Shown here: positions 16,275-24,704 of the stretch, piece after piece
Layout of the letters: every line of letters begins with the position of its first letter
How positions within the stretch are numbered: position 1 is the first letter of the stretch
Assembly: GCA_026988015.1 (NCBI GenBank)
Contig: JALSMA010000026.1
Location: 1-58,959, forward strand
Source: Desulfobulbaceae bacterium
GTDB lineage: Bacteria; Desulfobacterota; Desulfobulbia; Desulfobulbales; Desulfocapsaceae
Direction of reading: 5' to 3'
Length of the DNA stretch: 58,959 nt
The notes under the pieces: model-generated
Databases searched by the model: none
What the model saw: the letters and a program-made list of their open reading frames with translations, nothing else
Told to the model about the DNA's origin: nothing
Made by a program: the position numbers and the translations under genes

Positions 16275-18346
16275 TGGAATTTCGAATAGCAGACACATTT
16301 ACCGATAGCCTGACAAAACTGACAGGACAAGAGCAGAAAGCGGTGAAAACCACTGCCTTTGACCTGCAGATTAATCCGGCCAATCCAGGCCTGAAATTTC
16401 ATCGGTTGGATCGGTGCAAAGATACTAATTTCTGGTCGGTCAGGGTTAATGATGATATTCGTCTAATTGTCCACAAAACCTATTCCAGCCTGATGCTCTG
16501 CTATGTTGGGCATCATGATAAGGCATATTCATGGGCAGAGCGACGAAAGCTTACAATCCATCCTAAAACCGGTGCAGCACAGCTTGTTGAGGTCCGGGAG
16601 CTGATCAAAGAAATTATTGTTCCCAAGTATGTGGAAGAAGAACAAACTGCAGCTGTTTCACCTCCACTTTTCATCGGTGTCTCTGATGAAGAATTACTCG
16701 GTTATGGCGTACCGGAGGAATGGCTGGAAGACGTCCGTCTTGCGACCGAGGATACCATACTTAGTCTGGTAGAGCATTTACCCGCTGAAGCCGCTGAAGC
16801 CCTGTTGGAACTGGCCGTTGGCGAGACACCAACGCTTCCTGAAACAGCTGTTGATAATGTTGACCCCTTTGATCATCCTGATGCACAGCGTCGTTTCCGG
16901 GTAATGGGCAATGTTGAAGAGTTGGAACGTGCTCTGGACTATCCCTGGGAGAAGTGGACTGTATTTCTGCATCCAGATCAGCGACAGATTGTTGAGAAAG
17001 AATTTAACGGGCCAGCAAGAGTTTCAGGCTCTGCCGGGACCGGTAAAACAATTGTTGCCCTGCACAGAGCTGTTCACCTGGCAAGGAAAACACCAGAAGC
17101 CAGAGTTCTCCTGACCACATTTTCCAGAGCCCTGGCCAATGCCCTGCAAACAAAATTCCGGCGATTAATCAGCAGTGAACCAAGGTTGGCGGAACGTCTG
17201 GAGGTGCAGGATATAGATTCTATTGGTCAGAGAATTTATGGCCTGCATTGCGGGAAGGTTGATCTGGTACCGCAGGAAACGATCCGGATGCTTGTTGAGC
17301 AGGCAGGAAATGCTGTTGAAGGACATAAGTTCAGCAACCATTTTCTGCTCAGTGAGTGGCAGGATGTGGTTGATGCCTGGCAGCTTGGTAGTTGGGAAGA
17401 GTACCGGGATGTAAGGCGCCTGGGAAGAAAAACCAGACTACCGGAAAAACAACGTGTCATTCTTTGGGATATTTTTTCACAGGTCCGTGATGAATTAAAA
17501 AAACGTGGACTCGTAACATCAGCAGATATGTTCAGCCAGGTAGCGGAAAAATTGTGTTCAGTAAAAAATCTTCCGTTTGCTTTTGTTGTTATTGATGAGG
17601 CACAGGATGTCAGCGTCAGTCAACTCCGTTTTTTAGCATCCCTTGGTGGAGATCGTCCCAACAACTTATTTTTTGCAGGGGATCTTGGCCAACGTATTTT
17701 TCAGCAGCCGTTTTCCTGGAAGGCTTTGGGGGTCGATATTCGTGGCAGATCCCGTACTCTCCGGGTTAATTATCGAACATCTCACCAGATCAGGATGCAG
17801 GCAGATCGGCTGCTTGGCCCTGAACTCTCAGATGTTGATGGGAATACTGAAACAAGAGGCGGAACAGTATCTGTGTTTAATGGCCCTGTGCCTGTTATGA
17901 AAATTCTGCCGAGTGAAAAGGATGAAATCCAGGCTGTTGGTGACTGGTTAGCGCAACTGCAGAGTGAGGGTATTCTTTCTGGAGAAATCGGTATTTTTGT
18001 CCGGTCAGAGGCTGAGCTCCCAAGGGCCTGTGCTGCCGCAGATTCAGCAGAGTTGCCTTTTAAGCTCCTGGATGAAAAGCTTGAAATGGTGAACAACTAT
18101 GCCTCTATCAGCACCATGCACCTGGCCAAAGGTCTCGAATTCAGGGTCGTTGTTGTCATGGCCTGTGATGATGAAGTCCTTCCCCTGCAGGAGCGCATAG
18201 AAACCGTTGCTGATGATACGGATCTTGAAGAAGTTTATAATACCGAACGCCATCTGCTCTATGTCGCCTGTACCCGTGCCAGGGATCAGCTACTGGTAAC
18301 GGGTGTTGATCCTGCATCAGAATTTGTTGATGACTTGATGGGGTAA
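16274..18346 (+). CDS. RelE-like/UvrD-type helicase fusion
   Basis: 690 aa from ATG 16274, which overlaps the protease stop; a GTG lies one codon earlier. Residues 1-95 resemble RelE/ParE-type toxins (TFTDSLTKLTGQEQKAV, FHRLDRCKDTNFWSVRVNDDIRLIVH). An SF1 helicase follows, with GSAGTGKT (about 253), VIDEAQD (about 440), VNYRTS (about 498), HLAKGLEF (about 617) and YVACTRA (about 663). It is the last gene of the defence operon. The RelE-like part could act as an RNase or as a nucleic-acid adaptor on the helicase. The 95-residue fold is read from pattern only. Confidence 0.8.
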   Translation: MEFRIADTFTDSLTKLTGQEQKAVKTTAFDLQINPANPGLKFHRLDRCKDTNFWSVRVNDDIRLIVHKTYSSLMLCYVGHHDKAYSWAERRKLTIHPKTGAAQLVEVRELIKEIIVPKYVEEEQTAAVSPPLFIGVSDEELLGYGVPEEWLEDVRLATEDTILSLVEHLPAEAAEALLELAVGETPTLPETAVDNVDPFDHPDAQRRFRVMGNVEELERALDYPWEKWTVFLHPDQRQIVEKEFNGPARVSGSAGTGKTIVALHRAVHLARKTPEARVLLTTFSRALANALQTKFRRLISSEPRLAERLEVQDIDSIGQRIYGLHCGKVDLVPQETIRMLVEQAGNAVEGHKFSNHFLLSEWQDVVDAWQLGSWEEYRDVRRLGRKTRLPEKQRVILWDIFSQVRDELKKRGLVTSADMFSQVAEKLCSVKNLPFAFVVIDEAQDVSVSQLRFLASLGGDRPNNLFFAGDLGQRIFQQPFSWKALGVDIRGRSRTLRVNYRTSHQIRMQADRLLGPELSDVDGNTETRGGTVSVFNGPVPVMKILPSEKDEIQAVGDWLAQLQSEGILSGEIGIFVRSEAELPRACAAADSAELPFKLLDEKLEMVNNYASISTMHLAKGLEFRVVVVMACDDEVLPLQERIETVADDTDLEEVYNTERHLLYVACTRARDQLLVTGVDPASEFVDDLMG

Positions 18347-18391
18347 GTGCAAGTAGAAATATCGCCACTGGATCTTTTTTCACAAAGCGAG

Positions 18392-20245
18392 TTATTTTTC
18401 ATAACCCCTGGCCGCCTCACTCCATTCCATTTTTTTTATCTTTGAAAAATCTATGGTAGAGAATTTTAGTTTCTGCAACACCTTAAAAGCTTCACGTAAA
18501 TCACTGGCGTTAGGGTGAATATAGTTCTCGACAGATTGGTTTTCTTGCTTGTGTCCGATGATGAAGTTTTTGACCCTTGGATTAGTATTCTTATCCAAAT
18601 AGTTCACCATCATATGCCTGAATGACTTGAATGATTTTGTGGCTTCAGCATCTTCAATTTTGACATGCTTTTTTACGCCACATTGAGTCATGTATCCCCT
18701 CGCGTACCGCGTAGTACCATTCTTATTAATAACTGGTTTCCCGTTTTTTTTCACAATATCATGTTTGTTGAAGCGGTTACCCCATTTTTGATAGAAATCG
18801 CCCCTGTTGTTTTTCGTCTCTGATAAATCAGGAAAAATTCTGGAACCGTCTTTTAGCGATTCTATATATGTCAAGAACCCCAGTTTTCTTAACAGGGGGT
18901 GAACTGGTATAGATCGGATTGAGTTCAGGTTTTTAGCTCTTTTGGCTATGGCAGGGTTCGTTCTTATATAAATATACCAAATACCTTCGTCTGGATGTTT
19001 TCTGATATCTTCTTTGAATAGATAGGCAAGTTCATTCCCCCTGGCACCTGTGAATAAACCTAATAGCGGCATCCAGTAGTCAGATGGTTTCTTGAGTCTA
19101 CCCTGGGTATAATGTTTGGAATTGAACAGCAAGGCCAGGTCGTTCTCTGTGAAAGAAGGGTCAGCAGCTTTCTTGTCCTTTCCTGCCGACATGGATGGGA
19201 TAAAGTTACCCAGGCCTTTGCTGACATAGAACCGTTCCTCTGCCCATGTGAGGAACATTTTGATTGAAACAAATTCTCTATTGAGTGTGTCGTTGGATTT
19301 GCTTTTTCTTGCCTCTGTGGTGCCTATTTTGATTATCTCGTCTAGATGGTCAGCTAATATTTCGAAGTTTTTACGGCCACGAGGTTTTGGGTATATGTTG
19401 GCCAGCCTTTGTGGGATTCTTTTTACTTTTGCAACATATTCATTTTCAATTATTGCTTGGTTGAGTGATTTTAGCAATCTGTTACCACCCAATATTACAC
19501 TGAATGATTTTAGGGTCCTTTCCTTGTCATCCTTAGTCTTTGGCGGTACTTTCTTGTTTTTGTTTTCCTTCTGGTCATCAATGTACCATTGAAGGTACGT
19601 TTTAACTGCTTTTGCTATTGTGATTTTTTTCAAGCCGTCATCAGCCAGTGTATCTTTAATTTCGTTAAGGCTGGATTGCAGTTCGTGGATCTCAGGTGTC
19701 GTAGACGAGGTGAGGGCGTTCGCATTGGGAATCGTTTTATTTGATGCAGCAGTTAAATTGGCCTCATGATTGTCGGCAAATTCAAGAATTAGAGTGGCTC
19801 TCTTGAATGGCCCGTACCCGGAAAGTTGATTCTTTTCTTCCAGGGTTAAAAGCTCAATAAATGTTGAAAGCACATCAGGGTCATCCCCAAGTTTAGACAA
19901 ATAATGGCTCATCTGAGGGACCAAAGAGTTGTCATGTGATCCACCGTAATATTCACGCATCAAATCAACAGCAGTGGGTAAATAAAGGATGAGATCAAAT
20001 TTATCTTTGGGTAAGCCAATCATTGAATCATTTTTTTGATTTTGGTCGTACGCGTCCACATGCTCAAGCCACAACCGCCTGGCTTTTTTTAATGCATCTG
20101 AATAGTTGGAAGTCCGAAGGGATTTTCTCACTTCATTCTTCTGGATACCATACAATGCTTTTACTTCAAGGGGAATACGGTACCGGAAATAATAGATACC
20201 ATGTCGGGAAAGATAGAGATAAGAAGGGTTTGTTCTTGGTTTCAT
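18392..20245 (-). CDS. Tyrosine integrase of the tRNA-Glu island
   Basis: 617 aa from ATG 20245 (MKPRTNPS); an upstream in-frame ATG at 20284 lies inside the att repeat and is less likely. Catalytic parts: TGARGNEL (Arg, about 399), KSFRHMMVNYL (about 540, with Lys where box II usually has His), IGHKQ, and Tyr in ENYIHP (about 575). The long N-terminus holds a strand-rich start (YLYLSRHGIYYFRYRIP) and a core-binding domain. The gene begins 86 bases from the att core in tRNA-Glu and converges on the defence operon, whose stop is 45 bases from its own. It should catalyse integration at the tRNA 3' end. Confidence 0.88.
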   Translation of the reverse strand: MKPRTNPSYLYLSRHGIYYFRYRIPLEVKALYGIQKNEVRKSLRTSNYSDALKKARRLWLEHVDAYDQNQKNDSMIGLPKDKFDLILYLPTAVDLMREYYGGSHDNSLVPQMSHYLSKLGDDPDVLSTFIELLTLEEKNQLSGYGPFKRATLILEFADNHEANLTAASNKTIPNANALTSSTTPEIHELQSSLNEIKDTLADDGLKKITIAKAVKTYLQWYIDDQKENKNKKVPPKTKDDKERTLKSFSVILGGNRLLKSLNQAIIENEYVAKVKRIPQRLANIYPKPRGRKNFEILADHLDEIIKIGTTEARKSKSNDTLNREFVSIKMFLTWAEERFYVSKGLGNFIPSMSAGKDKKAADPSFTENDLALLFNSKHYTQGRLKKPSDYWMPLLGLFTGARGNELAYLFKEDIRKHPDEGIWYIYIRTNPAIAKRAKNLNSIRSIPVHPLLRKLGFLTYIESLKDGSRIFPDLSETKNNRGDFYQKWGNRFNKHDIVKKNGKPVINKNGTTRYARGYMTQCGVKKHVKIEDAEATKSFKSFRHMMVNYLDKNTNPRVKNFIIGHKQENQSVENYIHPNASDLREAFKVLQKLKFSTIDFSKIKKMEWSEAARGYEK

Positions 20246-20347
20246 GTGCCTCACCGTGTGTGACACTAATGAAACCAAGAACAAAACTGCTTTTTCAATT
20301 AACTGATTTTAATTGAAAAAATATCAAAAATGGTGACCCCACGGGGA
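20221..20347. repeat. Right copy of att/int-leader repeat
   Basis: About 85% identical to 1-126, including the integrase start, the int leader and the 17-nt att core (20331-20347). This is the tRNA-proximal end of the island. Confidence 0.8.
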
Positions 20348-20405
20348 ATCGAACCCCGGTTTCCGGCGTGAGAGGCCAGCGTCCTAACCGCTAGACGATG
20401 GGGCC
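20331..20405 (-). tRNA. tRNA-Glu (CUC)
   Basis: The sequence folds as a cloverleaf with a 7-bp acceptor (GGCCCCA/UGGGGUC, one G-U pair), discriminator A and encoded CCA at 20331-20333. The anticodon is CUC in a CUCUCAC-type loop. Its 3' end is the integration site of the island; because the att core supplies the same bases, the tRNA stays intact. Confidence 0.93.
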
Positions 20406-20500
20406 ATTATTGAGGGGTCTTTTTACAAGACAGAAGTTGCCTTGTCAAGGATTTGTTCTACGGCTTGTAAAATGTTTTGAGTCGGATGGGCCTTATGGTA

Positions 20501-21073
20501 TTATCTTATGGTCAGTTTTTGTCCAAAGGATTTGCAGCTGCGCAAAACTTCAGGGAGATTTTGGAGAGAATCTCGCGCTTCGAGGTTTCTCAGTAATAAT
20601 GAGGGGCCATATTGGAGATCCAGAGTGTCGCACAGACACTGAATGGTGAGTTCCGGTCCGGTGAAGAGGTTGTTGCCTTTGGTGGCAGCACAGGACAGAA
20701 GATGACCAGTGCGAGACTCTGCGGTTCGATGATCGATGGCCAGGAGGTATTTTCGTGCCCATATGGCTTGGTAGCGGTCTATGTAAATTTTTATCTGGGC
20801 CGTGAGCGCGTAGAAGTAAATCGGACTCACCCAGAAAAGCCGATCGGCCGAGTCAGTTTTTTCATAGAGAATTTCCATGTCATCTGAAATGATACAGGAG
20901 CCACTGGCAGTACAGGAGCCACATGCGTCACAGGGACTTATATCGAGCTCGCATAGATGAACAAATTCTACAGTATCGTCACTGTTTTCAGAAATTCCAG
21001 CAGCTACAGCCTTAGCCATTGTCTCTGAGTTGCCGTCTTCGCGGGGACTGCTGAGAATAAAAAGATTGTGCAT
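20501..21073 (-). CDS. Flavodoxin-fold FMN oxidoreductase
   Basis: 190 aa of the NADPH-dependent FMN reductase / iron-sulfur flavoprotein type. FILSSPREDGNSETMA (about 5-20) is the phosphate-binding loop for FMN. CDACGSCTASGSC (about 53-65) is a Cys-rich segment that in relatives binds a cluster or is redox-active. VSPIYFYALTAQIKIYIDR (about 82-100) is the typical SPIY motif. An AAGG precedes ATG 21073. It likely serves as a cytosolic electron-transfer or quinone-reducing protein; the partner is unknown. It lies just outside the island, next to tRNA-Glu. Confidence 0.8.
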   Translation of the reverse strand: MHNLFILSSPREDGNSETMAKAVAAGISENSDDTVEFVHLCELDISPCDACGSCTASGSCIISDDMEILYEKTDSADRLFWVSPIYFYALTAQIKIYIDRYQAIWARKYLLAIDHRTAESRTGHLLSCAATKGNNLFTGPELTIQCLCDTLDLQYGPSLLLRNLEARDSLQNLPEVLRSCKSFGQKLTIR

Positions 21074-21093
21074 TGAATTGACCTTCTGGGTTT

Positions 21094-21276
21094 TTAATTA
21101 TTACGGGAGCGTGCTGTCTCATGAGCTTTCAGTAAAAGCATACAGTAATATCTTTTGGCTGGAAAGTTAGAAAGACCATAAACATTAATACTGGTACCAC
21201 CGGTTTCATGTGAGGAAGACGATGATGAAGTTTGGACAAGAACAGCGCGTTCGCGTTGGTTTACTGAAAGGCTCAT
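21094..21276 (-). CDS. Possible small hypothetical protein, 60 aa
   Basis: A short frame with a Ser run and a GGTSINVYGLSNFP segment ends 20 bases before the flavoprotein start. No SD is visible before ATG 21276 and no family is recognised. The spacing would suit a two-gene unit, but it may not be coding. Confidence 0.3.
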   Translation of the reverse strand: MSLSVNQRERAVLVQTSSSSSSHETGGTSINVYGLSNFPAKRYYCMLLLKAHETARSRNN

Positions 21277-21613
21277 AGTGTTCGACAGGTCAGGTTTGTA
21301 AGATATTTCCTTTTTTCATTTTATCACTTGCACAGGCGAATGGCAAACATGGATATGGAAACCTGCAGGTGCTATTAGCAAATAATTGAGTTTGGTGGAA
21401 TTTCGATATTTGATTGCATTATTGGGGATTCTGTTGTAAGATTTAGTGTTGGAAAGGGGTTTTGGTGGGCAGCGCTTTGGCTGCCATTTTTTATTTTAGG
21501 TGTGTTGAAATCCTTTTTTTTAATTGATAATAAATTGTTGTGGCCTGCGATAGAGCTGTTGTCGCGTGCTATATATAAAGATATTGTGTAGTTATCCTAA
21601 GGAGTGTCCTCCA
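21277..21613. other. Intergenic region upstream of sigma factor gene
   Basis: About 337 bases between divergent genes; it must carry the rpoD promoter. A terminator-like hairpin at 21467-21495 on the plus strand lies here without any upstream plus-strand gene, so a short RNA or leader is possible. Nothing else was recognised. Confidence 0.35.
21467..21495 (+). terminator. Orphan intrinsic terminator-like hairpin
   Basis: GGCAGC and GCTGCC arms around a short loop are followed by a T-rich ATTTTTTATTTT. No protein gene precedes it on this strand within 1 kb, so it may end a small RNA or attenuate the rpoD leader. Confidence 0.45.
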
Positions 21614-22948
21614 TTGCAGGCTGAACTTAAAGCAAATCTTCTCAGAGCTGGAAAAGATGAAGGATGTATCAGTTTTACAGAGCTGAACAAACTTCTTCCA
21701 GATGAAATTAAAGACCCCGCTTCCATAGAAAAAGTATTTAATTTTCTTGGTGATCACTCTATTGAGATTGTTACCCAGGAAGGGAAAAATGGTGAAAAAC
21801 GCACCCTTTCCGGAGAAGTGTGGAAACAACCGGATGATGTCGGAGTGGATGCTGTCATTGATGATTCTGCAACTTCGTCAGCTGATGATGATGCTCATGA
21901 CGGTGAAGAGACCACCACCACTTATCTTCGGGAAATGGGACGTTTTGATCTCCTCACTCCAGAAGAAGAGGCAAAGTATTCTAAAACGATCAGGCAGGGG
22001 TTTGATTCAATTATCGAGGCCATACGAATAGACAAATCCGGTGTGAAGGATCTTGAGCTGCTTCGGACTCGCATAGCATTATGGGAAAAAAGAGATCCCA
22101 CCCTCAAACCCAAAAAACAACAGCTCAACTTTATGCGTTACAGCGTAATCAGTGCTGCAAAAAAGCATTCAGACTGTCGAGAACTCCTGGAGTTGCAGAC
22201 ACGCCTTGAGGCATACTCTCGCTCCATTGAAGTTGCCAAAGACTGTATGATCCGTGCAAACCTTCGCCTTGTGGTCTCCATTGCAAAACGTTATATGCAT
22301 CAGGGACTCACTCTTGCTGATCTTATTCAAGAGGGGAATCTGGGCCTGATGCGTGCTGTTTTCCGTTTTGATTATACCAAGGGCAATAAATTTTCCACAT
22401 ATGCCTCCTGGTGGATACGTCAGGCAATTACCAGAGCCATTCTTGATAAGACCAGGACCATCCGTCTTCCTGTTCACTTTCTCGAGCTCAGGAGCCAGTT
22501 TTTCAAGGCTTTTTATGCGCTTTACAAAGAGCTAGGCCGGGAACCGACGCCTCTGGAGATTTCCAAGAATACCGATTTGCCCATGGATAAGATTCTTGCT
22601 ATCCTCGAGGCTTCCAGAGAACCGATATCCCTTGAGACCCCTGTCGGAGACGATGATTCAACTTTGGGTGATTTTCTTGAAAATCAGGAATCTCAATCTC
22701 CTTATGAGGCAGTACAGAACCGGGAACTCTCCGGAAGAGTAGAGGAGATTCTGTCTACTCTTAGTGAGCGTGAAGAAAAAATCATCAGGCTGCGCTTTGG
22801 TATTGGTGAAAAGGCAGAGTACACCCTTGAGGAGATAGGCAAACGATTTAATGTATCCCGTGAACGAATCAGACAGATAGAAAAGAAGGCCCTGAATCGT
22901 CTTCGCCATTCCAGTCGTCGTGATAAATTGAAATTCTTTCTTGATTGA
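21614..22948 (+). CDS. rpoD: Primary RNA polymerase sigma factor (RpoD-type)
   Basis: 444 aa from TTG 21614, chosen because AAGGAG lies 9 bases upstream; a GTG at 21566 has no SD. A short region-1.1-like N-terminus is followed by region 1.2 (TTTYLREMGRFDLLTPEEE), region 2 (DLIQEGNLGLMRAVFRFD, FSTYASWWIRQAITRAI), region 3 and region 4 (ISREERI-like RERIRQIEKKALNRLRH). It directs core polymerase to housekeeping promoters. The non-conserved insert of larger RpoD proteins is short, making it smaller than most proteobacterial forms. Its TGA is also the first bases of a MITE-like repeat. Confidence 0.9.
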   Translation: MQAELKANLLRAGKDEGCISFTELNKLLPDEIKDPASIEKVFNFLGDHSIEIVTQEGKNGEKRTLSGEVWKQPDDVGVDAVIDDSATSSADDDAHDGEETTTTYLREMGRFDLLTPEEEAKYSKTIRQGFDSIIEAIRIDKSGVKDLELLRTRIALWEKRDPTLKPKKQQLNFMRYSVISAAKKHSDCRELLELQTRLEAYSRSIEVAKDCMIRANLRLVVSIAKRYMHQGLTLADLIQEGNLGLMRAVFRFDYTKGNKFSTYASWWIRQAITRAILDKTRTIRLPVHFLELRSQFFKAFYALYKELGREPTPLEISKNTDLPMDKILAILEASREPISLETPVGDDDSTLGDFLENQESQSPYEAVQNRELSGRVEEILSTLSEREEKIIRLRFGIGEKAEYTLEEIGKRFNVSRERIRQIEKKALNRLRHSSRRDKLKFFLD

Positions 22949-23108
22949 TGGGCTCGTAAAAACGTATCGTCTCCTGCGTTAACGGAAAATTCTTAATCTC
23001 ACAACGTACCTAATTGCATAGAGAAACTATGAAAATTCTATGCTTTGGATATGGAACTTTTCGAAGTCAAGAATTACCTTCAAGTCCATCCTGTTTGACC
23101 TTTTAGGG
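22946..23108 (+). repeat. MITE-like repeat, copy A (degenerate)
   Basis: It starts tgatgggctcgtaaaaa, overlapping the rpoD stop codon, and aligns along its length with copy C (49838-50018): matching ends, an internal ggatatg block and a caagtccat block. The right end is degraded. It belongs to the family whose ends read TGATGG..TCGTAAAAA. Confidence 0.5.
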
Positions 23109-23140
23109 ACTTTAACTTGATTAAAACACCGTATTCAAAA

Positions 23141-23176
23141 AAAGGACCGGGATATTTTTCCCGGTCCTTTTTTTTT
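23141..23176 (+). terminator. Intrinsic terminator downstream of rpoD
   Basis: An 11-base GC-rich stem (aaggaccggga / tcccggtcctt) with a short T-rich loop is followed by nine or more T. It lies about 190 bases after the rpoD stop, beyond repeat copy A. Confidence 0.85.
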
Positions 23177-23186
23177 GTTGAATTTA

Positions 23187-23342
23187 TGACAATCTCGTAA
23201 AAAGGTAATTTGATAGATAGCTAAGTAAAAATTTCAGCTGCGACGCGCATATTTTTTGTTTGATTTCGGCCTACTAGGATATGTCGTAATTGAACAAAAA
23301 ATGCAGCAGCGAAGCAGGTGAAGAGTTTTTACGACACCATCA
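23187..23342 (-). repeat. MITE-like repeat, copy B
   Basis: 156 bases, about 80% identical over its whole length to the reverse complement of copy D (27900-28056). Ends are imperfect inverted repeats of TGATGGtGTCGTAAAAA. It has no coding capacity. Confidence 0.8.
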
Positions 23343-23497
23343 ATTTATAATTTTTTTCTAAAACGTTGTTGCCCCTGTTCTCTTTTTCTGTTCTAAAGCA
23401 TGTAATGATTCTATGGAAGTAAATATCTAAGTGATTTTCAAAGAGAACTTTCTCTTTGTTTATTAGAACCGACAGTATTCCCTATAGTGAATGAATT

Positions 23498-24595
23498 ATG
23501 AAAAATTTTGTGGAAAGTGCAGGCTTTGGTGATATTCTTGAAAAAGTTGAGGCTGGAGAACGGCTGTCATGCAGTGATGGTGTCAGGCTCTATGATTCTA
23601 ATAATATATTGGCTCTTGGATATCTGGCCAATTTGGTTCGTAACAGAATAAACGGGGATAATACCTACTTTATCTATAATCAACACATCAATTACTCAAA
23701 CATCTGTACTAATCTTTGTAAATTCTGTGCATTTGGAAAAGATAAAGAACATGAGCAGGCCTATGAAATGGATCTTGAAACTGTGAAACAGAAGGTTCAA
23801 GATCGCCTTGATGAACCTATCACGGAAATTCATATGGTTGGTGGAATTCATCCGGATCTCCCATTCTCCTATTATACTGATTTGCTGAAAGGGATAAAAG
23901 AAATTCGACCGGATGTTCATATTCAGGCATTCACCTGTGTCGAAATTGCGCACCTTGCCGGTCTTGCAGATCGATCCGTTGGAGATACCCTGGAAATTCT
24001 AAAAGATGCCGGCCTGGGTTCAATTCCTGGTGGAGGTGCAGAGGTATTTGCGCCACGTATCCGTGAGTTGACCTGTGAAAAAAAACTTCCTGGAAAGGAG
24101 TGGATAGAGGTTGCAAAAGTGGCCCATAAGCATGGTCTCCATACCAATGCTACCATGCTTTACGGTCATATCGAAACTATGGCAGAACGTGTTGAGCACC
24201 TTGATGCACTACGTCGTGCCCAGGATGAAACTCATGGATTTCTGGCCTTTATCCCCCTTGCGTTCCATCCTAAAAACACCGAGATGTCGGATATCTCGCG
24301 TACCACAGGTATTGATGATCTGAAAAACATTGCCGTTGCCAGGCTTATGTTGGATAATTTCCCGCACATCAAAGCTTATTGGGTAATGATAGGTCCCAAG
24401 ATGGCTCAAATAGCCCTGTCTTTTGGTGCTGACGATATGGATGGTACTGTAAAAGAAGAGGTTATTACTCATATGGCAGGTGCTGAAACCGAACAAGCCA
24501 TTGGTTCCACAACCCTTGTCAAACTTATTAGAGAATCCGGACGTGTAGCCATCGAAAGAGATACACTGTATGAGACTATTCAGGTTCATAATTGA
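23498..24595 (+). CDS. mqnE: Aminofutalosine synthase (radical SAM)
   Basis: 365 aa. It carries the radical-SAM cluster motif CTNLCKFC (Cys70, 74, 77), IHMVGGIHPDLPF and GSIPGGGAEVF, then NATMLYGHIE and FIPLAFHPKNTEMS, all as in MqnE. It joins the dehydratase product of MqnA to SAM to make 6-amino-6-deoxyfutalosine, the first radical step of futalosine-type menaquinone synthesis. The next gene is its paralogue mqnC, 109 bases on. The order and the CVEI segment distinguish it from MqnC. Confidence 0.9.
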   Translation: MKNFVESAGFGDILEKVEAGERLSCSDGVRLYDSNNILALGYLANLVRNRINGDNTYFIYNQHINYSNICTNLCKFCAFGKDKEHEQAYEMDLETVKQKVQDRLDEPITEIHMVGGIHPDLPFSYYTDLLKGIKEIRPDVHIQAFTCVEIAHLAGLADRSVGDTLEILKDAGLGSIPGGGAEVFAPRIRELTCEKKLPGKEWIEVAKVAHKHGLHTNATMLYGHIETMAERVEHLDALRRAQDETHGFLAFIPLAFHPKNTEMSDISRTTGIDDLKNIAVARLMLDNFPHIKAYWVMIGPKMAQIALSFGADDMDGTVKEEVITHMAGAETEQAIGSTTLVKLIRESGRVAIERDTLYETIQVHN

Positions 24596-24704
24596 AGGAC
24601 TCCTGAAAACTCATCATCTGCTTCGTTGCTTCATTGTTGGTTAAGCCATCGGTTATTTTAGTTTATTACGATTTTGCTATATTCAAGAGAATAGGTAGTT
24701 TATT
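24596..24704. repeat. Gap with degenerate MITE fragment
   Basis: Bases 24618-24645 (catctgcttcgttgcttcattg) match the inner part of repeat copies B and D, but the ends are lost. No other element is seen between mqnE and mqnC. Confidence 0.35.

Larger units (their letters stand above)
110..20347. mobile_element. tRNA-Glu genomic island, ~20.2 kb
   Basis: The island is bounded by 17-nt direct repeats of the tRNA-Glu 3' end and carries a full-length tyrosine integrase next to the tRNA. The left part (to about 6.5 kb) is AT-rich with plasmid-type genes. The right part (6.9-18.3 kb) is a higher-GC defence operon. No relaxase or type IV secretion gene is seen, so it is likely mobilised by others or moves only by excision and integration. 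The boundaries follow from the repeats; mobility is inferred. Confidence 0.8.
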
